Shown: piece after piece, positions 26,737-34,920 of the stretch
How positions within the stretch are numbered: position 1 is the first letter of the stretch
How the letters are laid out: every line of letters starts with the position of its first letter
Assembly: GCF_001748085.1 (NCBI RefSeq)
Contig: NZ_BBZK01000014.1
Location: forward strand, 1 to 64,000
Direction: 5' to 3'
Length of the DNA: 64,000 nt
Source: Streptomyces sp. TP-A0874
GTDB lineage: Bacteria > Actinomycetota > Actinomycetes > Streptomycetales > Streptomycetaceae
Made by a program: the position numbers and the translations under genes
The notes under the pieces: model-generated
What the model was told of the DNA's origin: nothing
Database searches by the model: none
What the model saw: the letters and a program-made list of their open reading frames with translations, nothing else

Positions 26737-27483
26737 ATGACGGAGGTAGCGCCCCGGCGTACACCGGGAACACCCTGCTGGGTCAGCCTGATGACGCACC
26801 GCCTGGCGTCGAGCGAGGAGTTCTACAACGGCTTGTTCGGCTGGACCTTCAGCCCCGGTCCCTACGTCAGCGCGTTGCTCGACGGCTGCGAGGTCGCCGG
26901 TATGGGCGAGTTCCCCGACGAGAGGCGGCTTCCGGCCGCGTGGACCACGTATCTCGCCACAGACGACGCCGACGTGACCGCCGAACAGGTCCGCGCGTGC
27001 GGCGGCACGGTGGCGGTCGGCCCGCTGGACGTCGGAGAGGCCGGCCGCGTGGCCATCGCCGCGGACCCGCTCGGCGCCGTGTTCGGCGTCTGGCAGGAGG
27101 GACGGCGGGGAACGCGATCCGGCGGCGGGCCTGGCACCCCGGTGTGGAACTCGCTGACCACCCTGGAGACCACCGGGGTGGGCAAGTTCTACGCCGTGGT
27201 CTTCGGCCTGGAGGCGGTCGCCAGCGGGCCTGAGCAACTGACCCTGCGGGTGGACGGCCGCGCGGTGGCCGAGGTCAACGGTGTCGGCGGCGAACTGCCC
27301 CCGGACCGGGGGCCGCACTGGATGACCCACTTCGAGGTGGCGGATGTGGCGGCCACCCTGCGCCGGGCGACCGAACTCGGCGGCCGGGTGGTCGAGCAGC
27401 CCCGGGAGGCTCCGGCCGGAATCTCGGCCACCGTAGCCGATCGCGAGGGCGCGGTCTTCACGGTGCTCCAGCCCGCGGACTGA
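26737..27483 (+). CDS. VOC-family (glyoxalase-like) two-domain protein
   Basis: 248 residues, ATG 26737. Two tandem vicinal-oxygen-chelate domains: residues ~10-118 (PCWVSLMTHRLASSEEFYNGLFGWTF) and ~128-246 (PVWNSLTTLETTGVGKFYAVVFGLE). Each has the family's betaalphabetabetabeta pattern, and the WTTYLA and HWMTHFEVADV strands carry candidate metal ligands. Such proteins can be dioxygenases, lyases or resistance binders; no activity can be assigned. A perfect hairpin follows the gene. Confidence 0.82.
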   Translation: MTEVAPRRTPGTPCWVSLMTHRLASSEEFYNGLFGWTFSPGPYVSALLDGCEVAGMGEFPDERRLPAAWTTYLATDDADVTAEQVRACGGTVAVGPLDVGEAGRVAIAADPLGAVFGVWQEGRRGTRSGGGPGTPVWNSLTTLETTGVGKFYAVVFGLEAVASGPEQLTLRVDGRAVAEVNGVGGELPPDRGPHWMTHFEVADVAATLRRATELGGRVVEQPREAPAGISATVADREGAVFTVLQPAD

Positions 27484-27519
27484 CGGTCCCGGCGGGCGGG
27501 GTCGGGGACGCAGCGCTTC

Positions 27520-27565
27520 CGCTGTGACCGGAAGGGTGTGCCGGGAGGCCCTTCCGGTCACAGCG
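27520..27565. terminator. Terminator between the VOC and SDR genes
   Basis: CGCTGTGACCGGAAGGG pairs perfectly over 17 bp with CCCTTCCGGTCACAGCG around a 12-base loop. It stands between convergent genes and probably acts in both directions. Confidence 0.8.
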
Positions 27566-27646
27566 CCAGCGGCACGCGGCAGCACACGCCAGGGATCCGG
27601 GCTCGTCGACGCTGAACATGATGGCCCCTCAACGCCCCTGGCTGAA

Positions 27647-28423
27647 TCAGGGTTGGCGGGTGGCGTAGACGGTGACCCGTGACAGGTTGACATGCTGGGG
27701 CTGGGCGACAGCGAACGCCACGACCTGGGCGACGTCCTCCGCCTGGAGTACCTTGACACTGCTGAACGGCTGCGTCATGTACTGGTCGTACATCGGGGCG
27801 TTGGCCTGCTTGAGCAGGTCCGTCTCGACCACGGCCGGCTCCACCGCCGTGACGCGCACCCCCTTGGGGCCCAGCTCGGCACGGAGGTTGGCCGACAGAT
27901 GACTGGTCGCCGCCTTCGAAGCCCCGTAGGCGGCCATGAGCGGATTGACCACGTCGGCGGAGATCGAGGAGACCACGACCAGGTCGGAGGGCTTACCGGC
28001 GGAGCCTGCCAGCAGCAGGTCGGGCAGGAAGGCGTCAATGCTCCTGATGACCCCGTTGACGTTGACATCGATCAGTTCCTCCCACCGGGCGAAGTCGCCT
28101 CCTTCGGCCATCTCGACCACCAGCGTCCCCGCGCTGTTCACCAGCAGGTCCGTCGGCCCGAGGGTCTGACGGACCTGGTCGCTCGCAGCAGAGAGGGCAT
28201 CCGGATCGGTGACGTCCGTGACCACCGGCAGGGCTTCCCCACCGGACGCCTTGATCTGCCGCGCCATGTCGTCGAGCCGGTCCGCACGGCGCGCGAGCAG
28301 CGCCACCTTCGCCCCTTGGTCCGCCAGTAGCCTGGCGACCGCTGCTCCGATCCCTCCGGAGGCACCGGTCACCGCGGCGACTCGGCCGGCTAAGGGTTGT
28401 CCCGTAATCCCTGGTGGGCGCAC
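27647..28423 (-). CDS. SDR-family oxidoreductase with MITE-derived N-terminus
   Basis: Body of a classical short-chain dehydrogenase: NAD(P)-binding GASGGIG near the N-terminus, the NSAG (NNAG-like) strand, then the Ser-Tyr-Lys triad as VVSSISA and YGASK. The original start has been replaced. The codons ahead of LAGRVAAVTG lie inside a 166-bp MITE; the nearest usable start is GTG 28423 within it, giving 258 residues that begin VRPPGITGQP. The element also supplies a rare TTA leucine codon (codon 11), so translation would depend on the bldA tRNA. The gene may be expressed from the new start or be silenced. Substrate unknown. Confidence 0.7.
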   Translation of the reverse strand: MRPPGITGQPLAGRVAAVTGASGGIGAAVARLLADQGAKVALLARRADRLDDMARQIKASGGEALPVVTDVTDPDALSAASDQVRQTLGPTDLLVNSAGTLVVEMAEGGDFARWEELIDVNVNGVIRSIDAFLPDLLLAGSAGKPSDLVVVSSISADVVNPLMAAYGASKAATSHLSANLRAELGPKGVRVTAVEPAVVETDLLKQANAPMYDQYMTQPFSSVKVLQAEDVAQVVAFAVAQPQHVNLSRVTVYATRQP

Positions 28424-28556
28424 GACGACAGCTACGGCACCTCGCCGCGTTGTCGGAACATCCTGATACGCCCAGTATCGGGACGTCCCTCCGCCTTGCG
28501 ATGTACCGCATCTGCCGTCGTGCGCTGATCCACCGGGGATTACGGGACAACCCTTA
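28391..28556. mobile_element. MITE with 24-bp terminal inverted repeats
   Basis: A 166-bp element bounded by TAAGGGTTGTCCCGTAATCC (left, 28391 onward) and its reverse complement (right, ending 28556); the 24-bp arms differ at one position. Imperfect pairing continues inward (GCGCACGACG near both ends). It encodes no transposase, so an IS-encoded enzyme must have moved it. I recall closely similar sequences scattered in Streptomyces genomes. It sits at the 5' end of the SDR gene. A degraded relative lies at 53131. Confidence 0.8.
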
Positions 28557-28731
28557 GGGGGCGAAGTGCATGAGCGTTCACTGTTCACTCCTGTGGATTG
28601 CCGAACTCTTTCCCCAGGAAGCCTTGAGGAGTGTCGGGCATTCAGCCAGGACCGGGTTGAACCTCTGACCTGCTTGCCTGGGTTCGGCAGAACCAGGATC
28701 GACTTCCACCGGCCGTGCGACACTGCGGGGC

Positions 28732-29651
28732 ATGACCGGAACCGTCTCCGAGCTGACGGACTTCCTGCGCTCACGGGGGCGAGGATCCGCCCGGAGGACA
28801 CAGCACTACCGATGACCGGCACCGGCCGGCGTCGGGTGCCGGGGCTCCGGCGCGAGGAACTGGCACAGCTCGCGGGGATCAGCGCCGACTACTACACACG
28901 CCTCGAACAGGGGCGTCTACGGAACGTGTCAGAGGGGGTACTGGTCGCTGTCGCCCGGGCTCTGCGACTGGACGAGACCGAACGAACCTACCTGTACCAC
29001 CTGGCCAAGCCGTCCCGGAGACCACGGCGGGCCACCGCCGGACACCGGGTCCGCCCGAGCGTGAACTGGCTGCTGGGCTCTCTCACCGACACCCCGGCGT
29101 ACGTACTGGGGCAGCGCACGGACATCGTTGCCTGGAACGATCTGGCCAGCGCCCTGCTCATGATCGACCTCGACGAACTCCCGCCCGAACGGCGGAACAT
29201 GGCACGGTTGCTCTTCCTCGATGACACGGCACGCGATCTGTGGCATCCATGGGAGAAGAAGGCGCGGGATGTGGTGGGCGGGCTCCGCGCGCACGCCGGC
29301 ATGTACGGGGACGATCCGGAACTCGCCCGCCTGGTCAGTGAGCTGTCCCAGCACTGCCGCGAGTTCGACGAGATATGGGCGGAGCACCAGGTCTGGGCCA
29401 GTCCACATGGAGGCATGACTCTCCAGCACCCCGTGGCGGGGCGGTTGGACCTGGTCTTCGAAGCGTTCGGTGTGCCCGACTCGAGCGACCAGTCGCTGGT
29501 GGTCTACACCGCCGAGCCCGGTTCCCCCGCGGACACCGGCTTGCGTCGGCTCGCCGAGTGGTGGAGGTCAGAGGACCGTGCCGGCCGGACCCGTCCGTTG
29601 GCACGCGGGCAGTCCGACGCGGCCGAGGTTCTCTCCCGGTTCCGTGGCTGA
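28732..29651 (+). pseudogene. XRE-family regulator (MmyB-like), frameshifted near its start
   Basis: The main frame ending at 29651 encodes a helix-turn-helix (RRVPGLRREELAQLAGISADYYTRLEQGR) and an MmyB-type ligand-binding domain (NWLLGSLTDTPAYVLGQRTDIVAWNDLASALL). The expected N-terminus MTGTVSELTDFLRSRG is encoded from ATG 28732, but in another frame. One extra G in the run 28775-28779 would join it to ARIRPEDTALP. As read, the gene needs a start at 28812 that loses the first helix, or an unrelated upstream start. Either a real one-base deletion or a sequencing error in a G run. Confidence 0.65.
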
Positions 29652-29806
29652 CGGCCCTCCGTTGACGCGGTCGGCGCGTTCCCGTACCGACTCCCACTCA
29701 CGGAGCGAAGGAACGGATCAGGACCGTCGGGGCGACGCCGCGGGCGGGCGACCCCGTGATGGCGAAGCGCGCCGGTCGACTCACATGCGTGCGGGTTCCC
29801 GGGCAG

Positions 29807-30241
29807 TCAGGCGAGACAGAACTCGTTGCCCTCGATGTCCTGCATCACGAGACACGACTCGTTCTCCTCATCGGCGGTCAGGAGTCGCACGCGTACCGCG
29901 CCGAGCGCGACCAGCCGGGTGCATTCGGCCTCGAGTGCGGTCAACCGTTCCTCACCGACGAGCCCGGTGCCGACCCGTACGTCGAGGTGCACCCGGTTCT
30001 TGACGACCTTCCCTTCGGGGACGCGCTGGAAGTACAGGCGCGGGCCCGCCCCCGAGGGGTCGACGCAGGCGAACGCTGCCCCCTGCCGCTCGGGTGGCAG
30101 CGCGCGATCGACGTCGTCCCAGGTGGCGAACCCCTCCGGTGGCGGGGGTACGACGTAGCCCAACGCCTCGCACCAGAAGCGAGCGACGCGCTCAGGTTCC
30201 GCGCAGTCGAAGGTGACCTGGACCTGTCTGATCGATTTCAT
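29807..30241 (-). CDS. VOC-family (glyoxalase-like) protein
   Basis: 144 residues from ATG 30241 (MKSIRQVQVTFDCAEPERVARFW). One glyoxalase-like VOC repeat pair with the conserved opening (TFDCAEPERVARFWCEALGY) and the C-terminal DIEGNEFCLA strand that normally carries a metal or substrate residue. Small cytosolic protein; function unknown. It converges with the XRE relic gene. The 155-bp gap between them shows nothing I can support. Confidence 0.8.
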   Translation of the reverse strand: MKSIRQVQVTFDCAEPERVARFWCEALGYVVPPPPEGFATWDDVDRALPPERQGAAFACVDPSGAGPRLYFQRVPEGKVVKNRVHLDVRVGTGLVGEERLTALEAECTRLVALGAVRVRLLTADEENESCLVMQDIEGNEFCLA

Positions 30242-31149
30242 CGGGCCATCGTAGAAGCACCTGGCCCTCAGTCTCCACGGTGGGGTCCCTCGTCGGGGCC
30301 TGAACACGTCCGGCCAACTCCCGGGTCGCGCCTTGCCGTTGAGCCGTGGGGTGACGAGTACGAGCCTCCTCGGCCGGTGCCGGGGCCTGGCTGCGCGGCG
30401 GGCCGCTGGGCCGGCTCGGGTACCGGGGAGCACGGCCGACGGGGGGCGGCGGCGCGTCGTGCGGGAAGGGGCCCGGTCCCGGCGCCCGGCGGTCGGGCAC
30501 TATGGAGGAGTCCGCCAGGGGCCGGTCTCGCGGGAGCGGCCGAGCCGCGGCACCGCGTCCACCGGCACCTGGGCGACCCCCGACCGACCGCCGCCCGGCC
30601 TCGCCAGAAGGCCGCCACACGGAACGTAATAACCGCAGGTCATCGGGGGGTAATGGGGCCCCCTCGCTCCGGCCTACGTCACTTGTCCCGGGACGGCCGC
30701 GACGGTCGCCAAGGTCAGGTCCGGTCATCCGCGTGATCCCGGGTGAAGCGCGGCCTCCTAGCGTCTTAGCAGGTCCGGAGTCGATGTTGGGAGAGCCGTT
30801 CCAACCCGCACCCCGGATGCCCGACACAGCAGGACGCACGGAAGGGTTCGTACACGATCATGGCTTCGGAGTGCCCGGTGGCCACGGCCCGCACCAGGTG
30901 CCTGGTCGACGTGCCGGGCGGCGTCGCTGCGGCGCGGGCCCGAGCGCTCACCGCTTCTCCGGAGACCACCGGTCGGCTTCCCCGAGCCGGAACTCCGGCC
31001 TCGGCGCGTATGAGGACCGGCGCAGGGCCGATCACCCCGCCCCGGGTGCGCTGCGGGGCGCCCCCGGAGGACGGCTCTCAGGACATCCTGCCGACCGTCG
31101 CCCCCGCCCCTCATGTCAAGTTCGCCCGCACCCATCAACGGAGCAAGTG
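30242..31149. other. 908-bp non-coding region ahead of the folate genes
   Basis: No gene that I can support. It contains the island motif at 30675-30687 and a TAGCGT -10-like hexamer at 30759-30764, so the metF transcript probably starts near 30771. That gives a leader of about 380 nt. The metF frame is open through much of this leader, and an ATG at 30784 follows GGAG; translation would give a Pro/Arg/Gly-rich extension unlike the family, so I do not extend the gene. Confidence 0.5.
30675..30687 (+). promoter_or_regulatory. Island regulatory motif upstream of metF
   Basis: TACGTCACTTGTC, matching TACGTCANNTGTC. It is followed 71 bp later by TAGCGT (30759-30764), the same spacing seen at ligM. 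The -35 position is poor, as expected for an activated promoter. Confidence 0.6.
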
Positions 31150-32046
31150 ATGACGTCGGTGAGAAACGCCCAGGAATCCACCCCCCGTACCGGGAGCCGC
31201 TCGTCCGCCCGGCCGGCGAGGGCAGCGGTGGCGGACGCGCTGCGCAACGCCACGTACGAGATCCTGCCGTTCAAGAGCGCCGAGGAGAAGGTGCTGGCAC
31301 ACGTCCCCACGGACGTCGCGCTGACGGTGACCACGACCGAGGCCAAGGGACTGGAACCGACCCTCGAACTGGCGAGCCGGCTGGGTGAACAGGGATACCG
31401 TGCGGCCCCGCACGTCGCGGCGCGCCTGGTTCGCGACGAGGCACACCTCACCGACATCGTCTCGCGGCTGCGGGAGTCCGGCGTCGACCGGATCTTCGTG
31501 ATCGGCGGAGACGCCGCCGAGCCGGCGGGGGCCTTCCCGGACGCCCTGAGCCTGCTCGAAAGCCTCCAGAAGGTGGGGCACCCCTTCGTCTCCGTGGGGA
31601 TCGGCGGCTACCCCGAGGGCCACGGGAAGATCAGCGACGACCTGATCGAGAAGGCGCTGGAGGACAAGGCCCCGCATGCCGGCCACGTCATCACGCAGCT
31701 GTGTTTCGACGCCGACACCACGATCCGCTGGGCCCGGGCGGTGCGGGCACGCGGTGTCGATCTGCCGATACGCGTGGGCATCCCGGGCGCGATAAGCCGG
31801 CAGAAGCTGATCCGTGTCTCGGCCGGCCTCGGTTTGGGGCAGTCGGCCCGGTTCCTCAAGAAGCAGCAGAACATGCTCTGGCGGTTCTTCCTCCCTGGCG
31901 GCTACAGCCCCAACAAGCTGATCGAGCGGCTCACCCCCGCCTTCGGCGCGGCCGACAACAACCTGCACGGCTTTCACGTGTTCACGTTCAACGACCTGGA
32001 CAGCACGGAGGCCTGGCGGCAGTCCTGGCTCGCCCGCCTGTCCTGA
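31150..32046 (+). CDS. metF: Methylenetetrahydrofolate reductase (MetF-like)
   Basis: 298 residues from ATG 31150 (GGAGCAAGTG upstream). The TIM-barrel MTHFR pattern is visible: VALTVTTTEAKGLEPTLELA, RIFVIGGDA, VSVGIGGYPEGHGK, and AGHVITQLCFDADTT with the flavin- and folate-side residues. It interconverts 5-methyl- and 5,10-methylene-THF. It belongs to a branch differing from the biosynthetic E. coli enzyme. In the Sphingobium LigM pathway, MetF oxidises the methyl-THF made by O-demethylation, and I infer the same direction here. First gene of a metF-folD-purU-gntR operon. Confidence 0.85.
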   Translation: MTSVRNAQESTPRTGSRSSARPARAAVADALRNATYEILPFKSAEEKVLAHVPTDVALTVTTTEAKGLEPTLELASRLGEQGYRAAPHVAARLVRDEAHLTDIVSRLRESGVDRIFVIGGDAAEPAGAFPDALSLLESLQKVGHPFVSVGIGGYPEGHGKISDDLIEKALEDKAPHAGHVITQLCFDADTTIRWARAVRARGVDLPIRVGIPGAISRQKLIRVSAGLGLGQSARFLKKQQNMLWRFFLPGGYSPNKLIERLTPAFGAADNNLHGFHVFTFNDLDSTEAWRQSWLARLS

Positions 32047-32152
32047 CCGCCGTGCCACCCGCGCCGGGGTCCGGCGCACAGTGCTCCCACGGGCCGGCCG
32101 CGGCGTCTCTCCGGTCTGCCCGTGGGTATCCAGTGGAGGAGTTGCAGAACCG

Positions 32153-33112
32153 ATGAGTGCCCAGGTGATCGACGGCCGCGCGTGCGCCCGCTCCCTCAAG
32201 GAGGGCCTGGCCCGCGACGTGGCACGCCTGGCGGCGGACGGGATCGGGGTCGGCCTGGCCACGGTGGTGGTGGGCGAGGAGTACGCCTCGGCCGCGTACG
32301 AGCGGCGCCTGCGGCGTCTCGCGGACGAATTGGGCGTCGTCTACCGGCCGCGGGCCCTGCCCGAGGGGGCCGGCGAGTGCGAACTGATCGATGTGATCAC
32401 CGAGCTCAACGACGATCCGCGGGTGTCGGGGATCCTCGTACTGCGTCCGCTCCCCCGGCACATCGACGAGGCGTCCGCCTTCCGCGCCATCGACCCGCGC
32501 AAGGACATCGAGGCGGTGCATCCGGAGAACGCCGGACTCCTCGCCCTTGGGGTCCCCCGCTACGTCCCCTCCACCGCGGCTTCGGTGTTCCATCTGCTGG
32601 ACGGCTGGCTGGACTCGGTGGGCGAGGACCGCGCCGACTTCTACCACCGGTCCCGGATCGTCGTCGTGGGCCGCTCCAACAACGTGGGCAAACCGGCCGT
32701 CTCCCTGGGCTACCAGCGCCAGGCCACCGTCGAGTCCGTCGACGAGTGGGCGGACCGGACCAACGGACTCGGCCGGCACACCCGCCAGGCCGACGTGCTG
32801 ATCGTCGCCGCCGGCAAGGCGGGGCTGATCAGGGCTGAGCACGTCCGCAGGGAGGCCGTCGTCATCGATGTCGGGATCAACCCCGGCAGGGACGCGGAAG
32901 GCAACGTCCGCATGGTCGGTGACGTCGATCACGACTCGGTCGCCCCGCGGGTGCGGGCGATCACCCCGGTGCCCGGCGGGGTGGGTCCGGTGACCGACGT
33001 CTGGTTGTTCCACAACGCCGTGCTCGCCGCCCGACTCCTCGCCGGTCGGCCGCCGCTCTCCGGTGCGCTCTCCGGCCCCGGCTCCACCGAACCCCTCTTG
33101 GAGGCGTCATGA
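32153..33112 (+). CDS. folD: FolD-like methylene-THF dehydrogenase/cyclohydrolase with altered active site
   Basis: 319 residues from ATG 32153 behind GGAGGAG. Overall FolD fold: catalytic N-domain, then NAD(P) domain with GRSNNVGKPA and the C-terminal TPVPGGVGPVT signature. Several hallmark residues of FolD differ. The Lys of YVxxK is Leu53 (YERRL); VQLPLP reads VLRPLP, so the Gln is Leu97; KDVDGFHP reads KDIEAVHP, so the Asp is Glu120. The Lys is essential for cyclohydrolase in known FolD, so this protein may be dehydrogenase-only or act on a different folate. It overlaps purU by ATGA. Confidence 0.82.
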   Translation: MSAQVIDGRACARSLKEGLARDVARLAADGIGVGLATVVVGEEYASAAYERRLRRLADELGVVYRPRALPEGAGECELIDVITELNDDPRVSGILVLRPLPRHIDEASAFRAIDPRKDIEAVHPENAGLLALGVPRYVPSTAASVFHLLDGWLDSVGEDRADFYHRSRIVVVGRSNNVGKPAVSLGYQRQATVESVDEWADRTNGLGRHTRQADVLIVAAGKAGLIRAEHVRREAVVIDVGINPGRDAEGNVRMVGDVDHDSVAPRVRAITPVPGGVGPVTDVWLFHNAVLAARLLAGRPPLSGALSGPGSTEPLLEAS

Positions 33113-33981
33113 CCTCGCCCGCTGCCGCCCAGCGCGGCGTCCTGCTGCTGTCCTGCCCCGACACACCCGGCATCGTGCACGCCGTCACCGAGGTGCTCGC
33201 CGGGGAGAAGTGCACCATCGTGCAGAGCCAGCAGTTCGGCAGCTCCACGAGTGACATCTTCTACATGCGGGTTGAGTTCGCGCACGCCGACGGCTCGCCC
33301 CTCGACCTCGACGCCCTGCGCCGCGAGCTGAAGCCCGTCGCCAAGACGTTCGGCATGACGTGGCAGCTGACCGACGCGGCGCGGCGCCCGCGCGCGGTCA
33401 TCATGGTGAGCAGGTTCGCTCACTGCCTCAACGACCTGCTGTTCCGCAATTCGATCGGCGAGCTCAACCTCGACATCGTCGCCGTCGTGTCGAACCACCC
33501 GGACCTGGGACGGATCGCGGACAACTACGAGGTGCCGTTCCGGCACCTCCCGGTCACCCCGGAGACCAAGCCGCAGGCCGAGGCGGCGCTGCTGGAACTG
33601 GTCCGGGAGGAGCGGGTCGACCTCGTCGTGCTCGCCCGCTACATGCAGATCCTCTCCGACGGGCTCTGCCAGCGGTTGGAGGGCCGGGCGATCAACATCC
33701 ACCACTCGATGCTGCCGAGCTTCAAGGGAGCCCGGCCGTACCACCAGGCCCACGCCCGCGGGGTCAAGTACATCGGCGCCACCGCGCACTACGTGACCGC
33801 GGACCTGGACGAGGGGCCGATCATCGAGCAGGAGCTCATCCGCGTCGACCACTCGCTGGACCCGGCTCAGCTGGCGGCCCGCGGCCGGGAGGCCGAGACC
33901 CGCGCGCTGGCCCGCGCGGTGCGCTGGCACAGTGAAAACCGGGTGGTCGTCAGCGGTAATCGGACCGTCGTCTTCCAGTGA
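33109..33981 (+). CDS. purU: Formyltetrahydrofolate deformylase
   Basis: 290 residues, ATG 33109 inside the folD stop. An N-terminal ACT domain (LLLSCPDTPGIVHAVTEVL) is followed by a formyltransferase fold with the catalytic segment NIHHSMLPSFKGARPYHQA and IGATAHYVTADLDEGPIIEQ (the Asn-His-Asp triad of the family). It hydrolyses 10-formyl-THF to THF and formate. In this operon it would regenerate free THF for LigM and release the methoxyl carbon as formate, rather than serve purine synthesis. Confidence 0.93.
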   Translation: MTSPAAAQRGVLLLSCPDTPGIVHAVTEVLAGEKCTIVQSQQFGSSTSDIFYMRVEFAHADGSPLDLDALRRELKPVAKTFGMTWQLTDAARRPRAVIMVSRFAHCLNDLLFRNSIGELNLDIVAVVSNHPDLGRIADNYEVPFRHLPVTPETKPQAEAALLELVREERVDLVVLARYMQILSDGLCQRLEGRAINIHHSMLPSFKGARPYHQAHARGVKYIGATAHYVTADLDEGPIIEQELIRVDHSLDPAQLAARGREAETRALARAVRWHSENRVVVSGNRTVVFQ

Positions 33982-34030
33982 CCGGTGGTTCGGGGACCGC
34001 GCCTCGGGCGGGCGAACGCGGGGGTGCGGC

Positions 34031-34738
34031 GTGAACACGCGGCGCGGAGTGGTGGCTGGGGCGCCGCGGGGCGGCGGAGCGAGCGCGGAGCGCGCCCACG
34101 CCCGCAGGCGGGTGGTCGACGCCGTGCGCGAAGCCGCCTCCAGCGGTGAACTCGCCCCCCGCCAGTGGCTGGTCGAGGCCGAGCTCTCCGAGCGGTACGG
34201 CGTCAGCCGGGCCTGTGCCCGGGAGGCCCTGCTGGAGCTGGCCGCCGAGGGCCTCGTGGAACGGGTGCCGCACCGCGGCGCGCGCATCCGCGTGGTGGGT
34301 TCCCGAGAGGCGGTAGAGATCACCGAGGTCCGCAGGGCGTTGGAGGAGCTGAGTGTCGCCCGGGCGGTGCAGCGGCTGCGGGACGAGGAGTCCGACCGGC
34401 TCGGCACCATGGCCACCCGGATGTGCCAGGTGCTGGACGCCGGGAACCTGACCGGCTACGCCCGGCTCAGCACCGACCTCCACGCCCGAATCCGCGTCCT
34501 CGGTGGCCAGGAGACGGCCCGCGCCGTGGTGGACCGCCTGGAGGGCCGCACTGCCCGGCACCAGTTCCGGCTGCTGCTGCGCCCGGGCCGCCCGGCGGCC
34601 TCCCTCCGGGAACACCTGCGGATCATCGACGCCGTCCGGGAGCGCGACCCCGAGCGGGCCGTGCACGCCGTCCGTGCCCACCTGACGAGGGTCGCCACGC
34701 TCCTGGCTGTCGGTGGCGAGGCGGAGAGCCGCCGGTAG
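34031..34738 (+). CDS. GntR-family regulator (FCD type)
   Basis: 235 residues, GTG 34031. The N-terminal winged helix (residues ~25-90: LAPRQWLVEAELSERYGVSRACAREALLELAAEGLVERVPHRGARI) is followed by an all-helical FCD ligand domain (VRRALEELSVARAV, then HLRIIDAVRERDPERAVHAVRAHL with candidate metal His residues). FadR-type regulators answer to organic acids. It lies 49 bp after purU, probably in the same operon, and is a candidate binder of the repeated GTCANNTGNC dyad; that link is inference. Confidence 0.85.
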   Translation: MNTRRGVVAGAPRGGGASAERAHARRRVVDAVREAASSGELAPRQWLVEAELSERYGVSRACAREALLELAAEGLVERVPHRGARIRVVGSREAVEITEVRRALEELSVARAVQRLRDEESDRLGTMATRMCQVLDAGNLTGYARLSTDLHARIRVLGGQETARAVVDRLEGRTARHQFRLLLRPGRPAASLREHLRIIDAVRERDPERAVHAVRAHLTRVATLLAVGGEAESRR

Positions 34739-34920
34739 GGCGGCGCCCCGGCGGCCGTTTCCGCGGTTCCGGCGGAATGGGGGACAATCGACTTAGCTGC
34801 GTGTTCGGGACGAAGCCGGACGTTGTGCGGGGTGACGTGGGCGTCCCCGACGGGCATGCTGTGACGACACTGCTGACGCCGGCGGGGACCCGCCGCGTCG
34901 AGGGCTTGGGAGGAGGCGGT

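Noticed and set aside
30780..31149. Glycine riboswitch in the metF leader
   Set aside because: GGGAGAG at about 30788 resembles the start of a glycine aptamer, but the GCCGAAGGAGCAA core and the TCTCAGGCA closing strand are missing.
30860..31150. 96-residue plus-strand frame directly before metF
   Set aside because: Composition is random-looking, it has no motif, and it lies within the probable leader. Its position is better explained as untranslated RNA.
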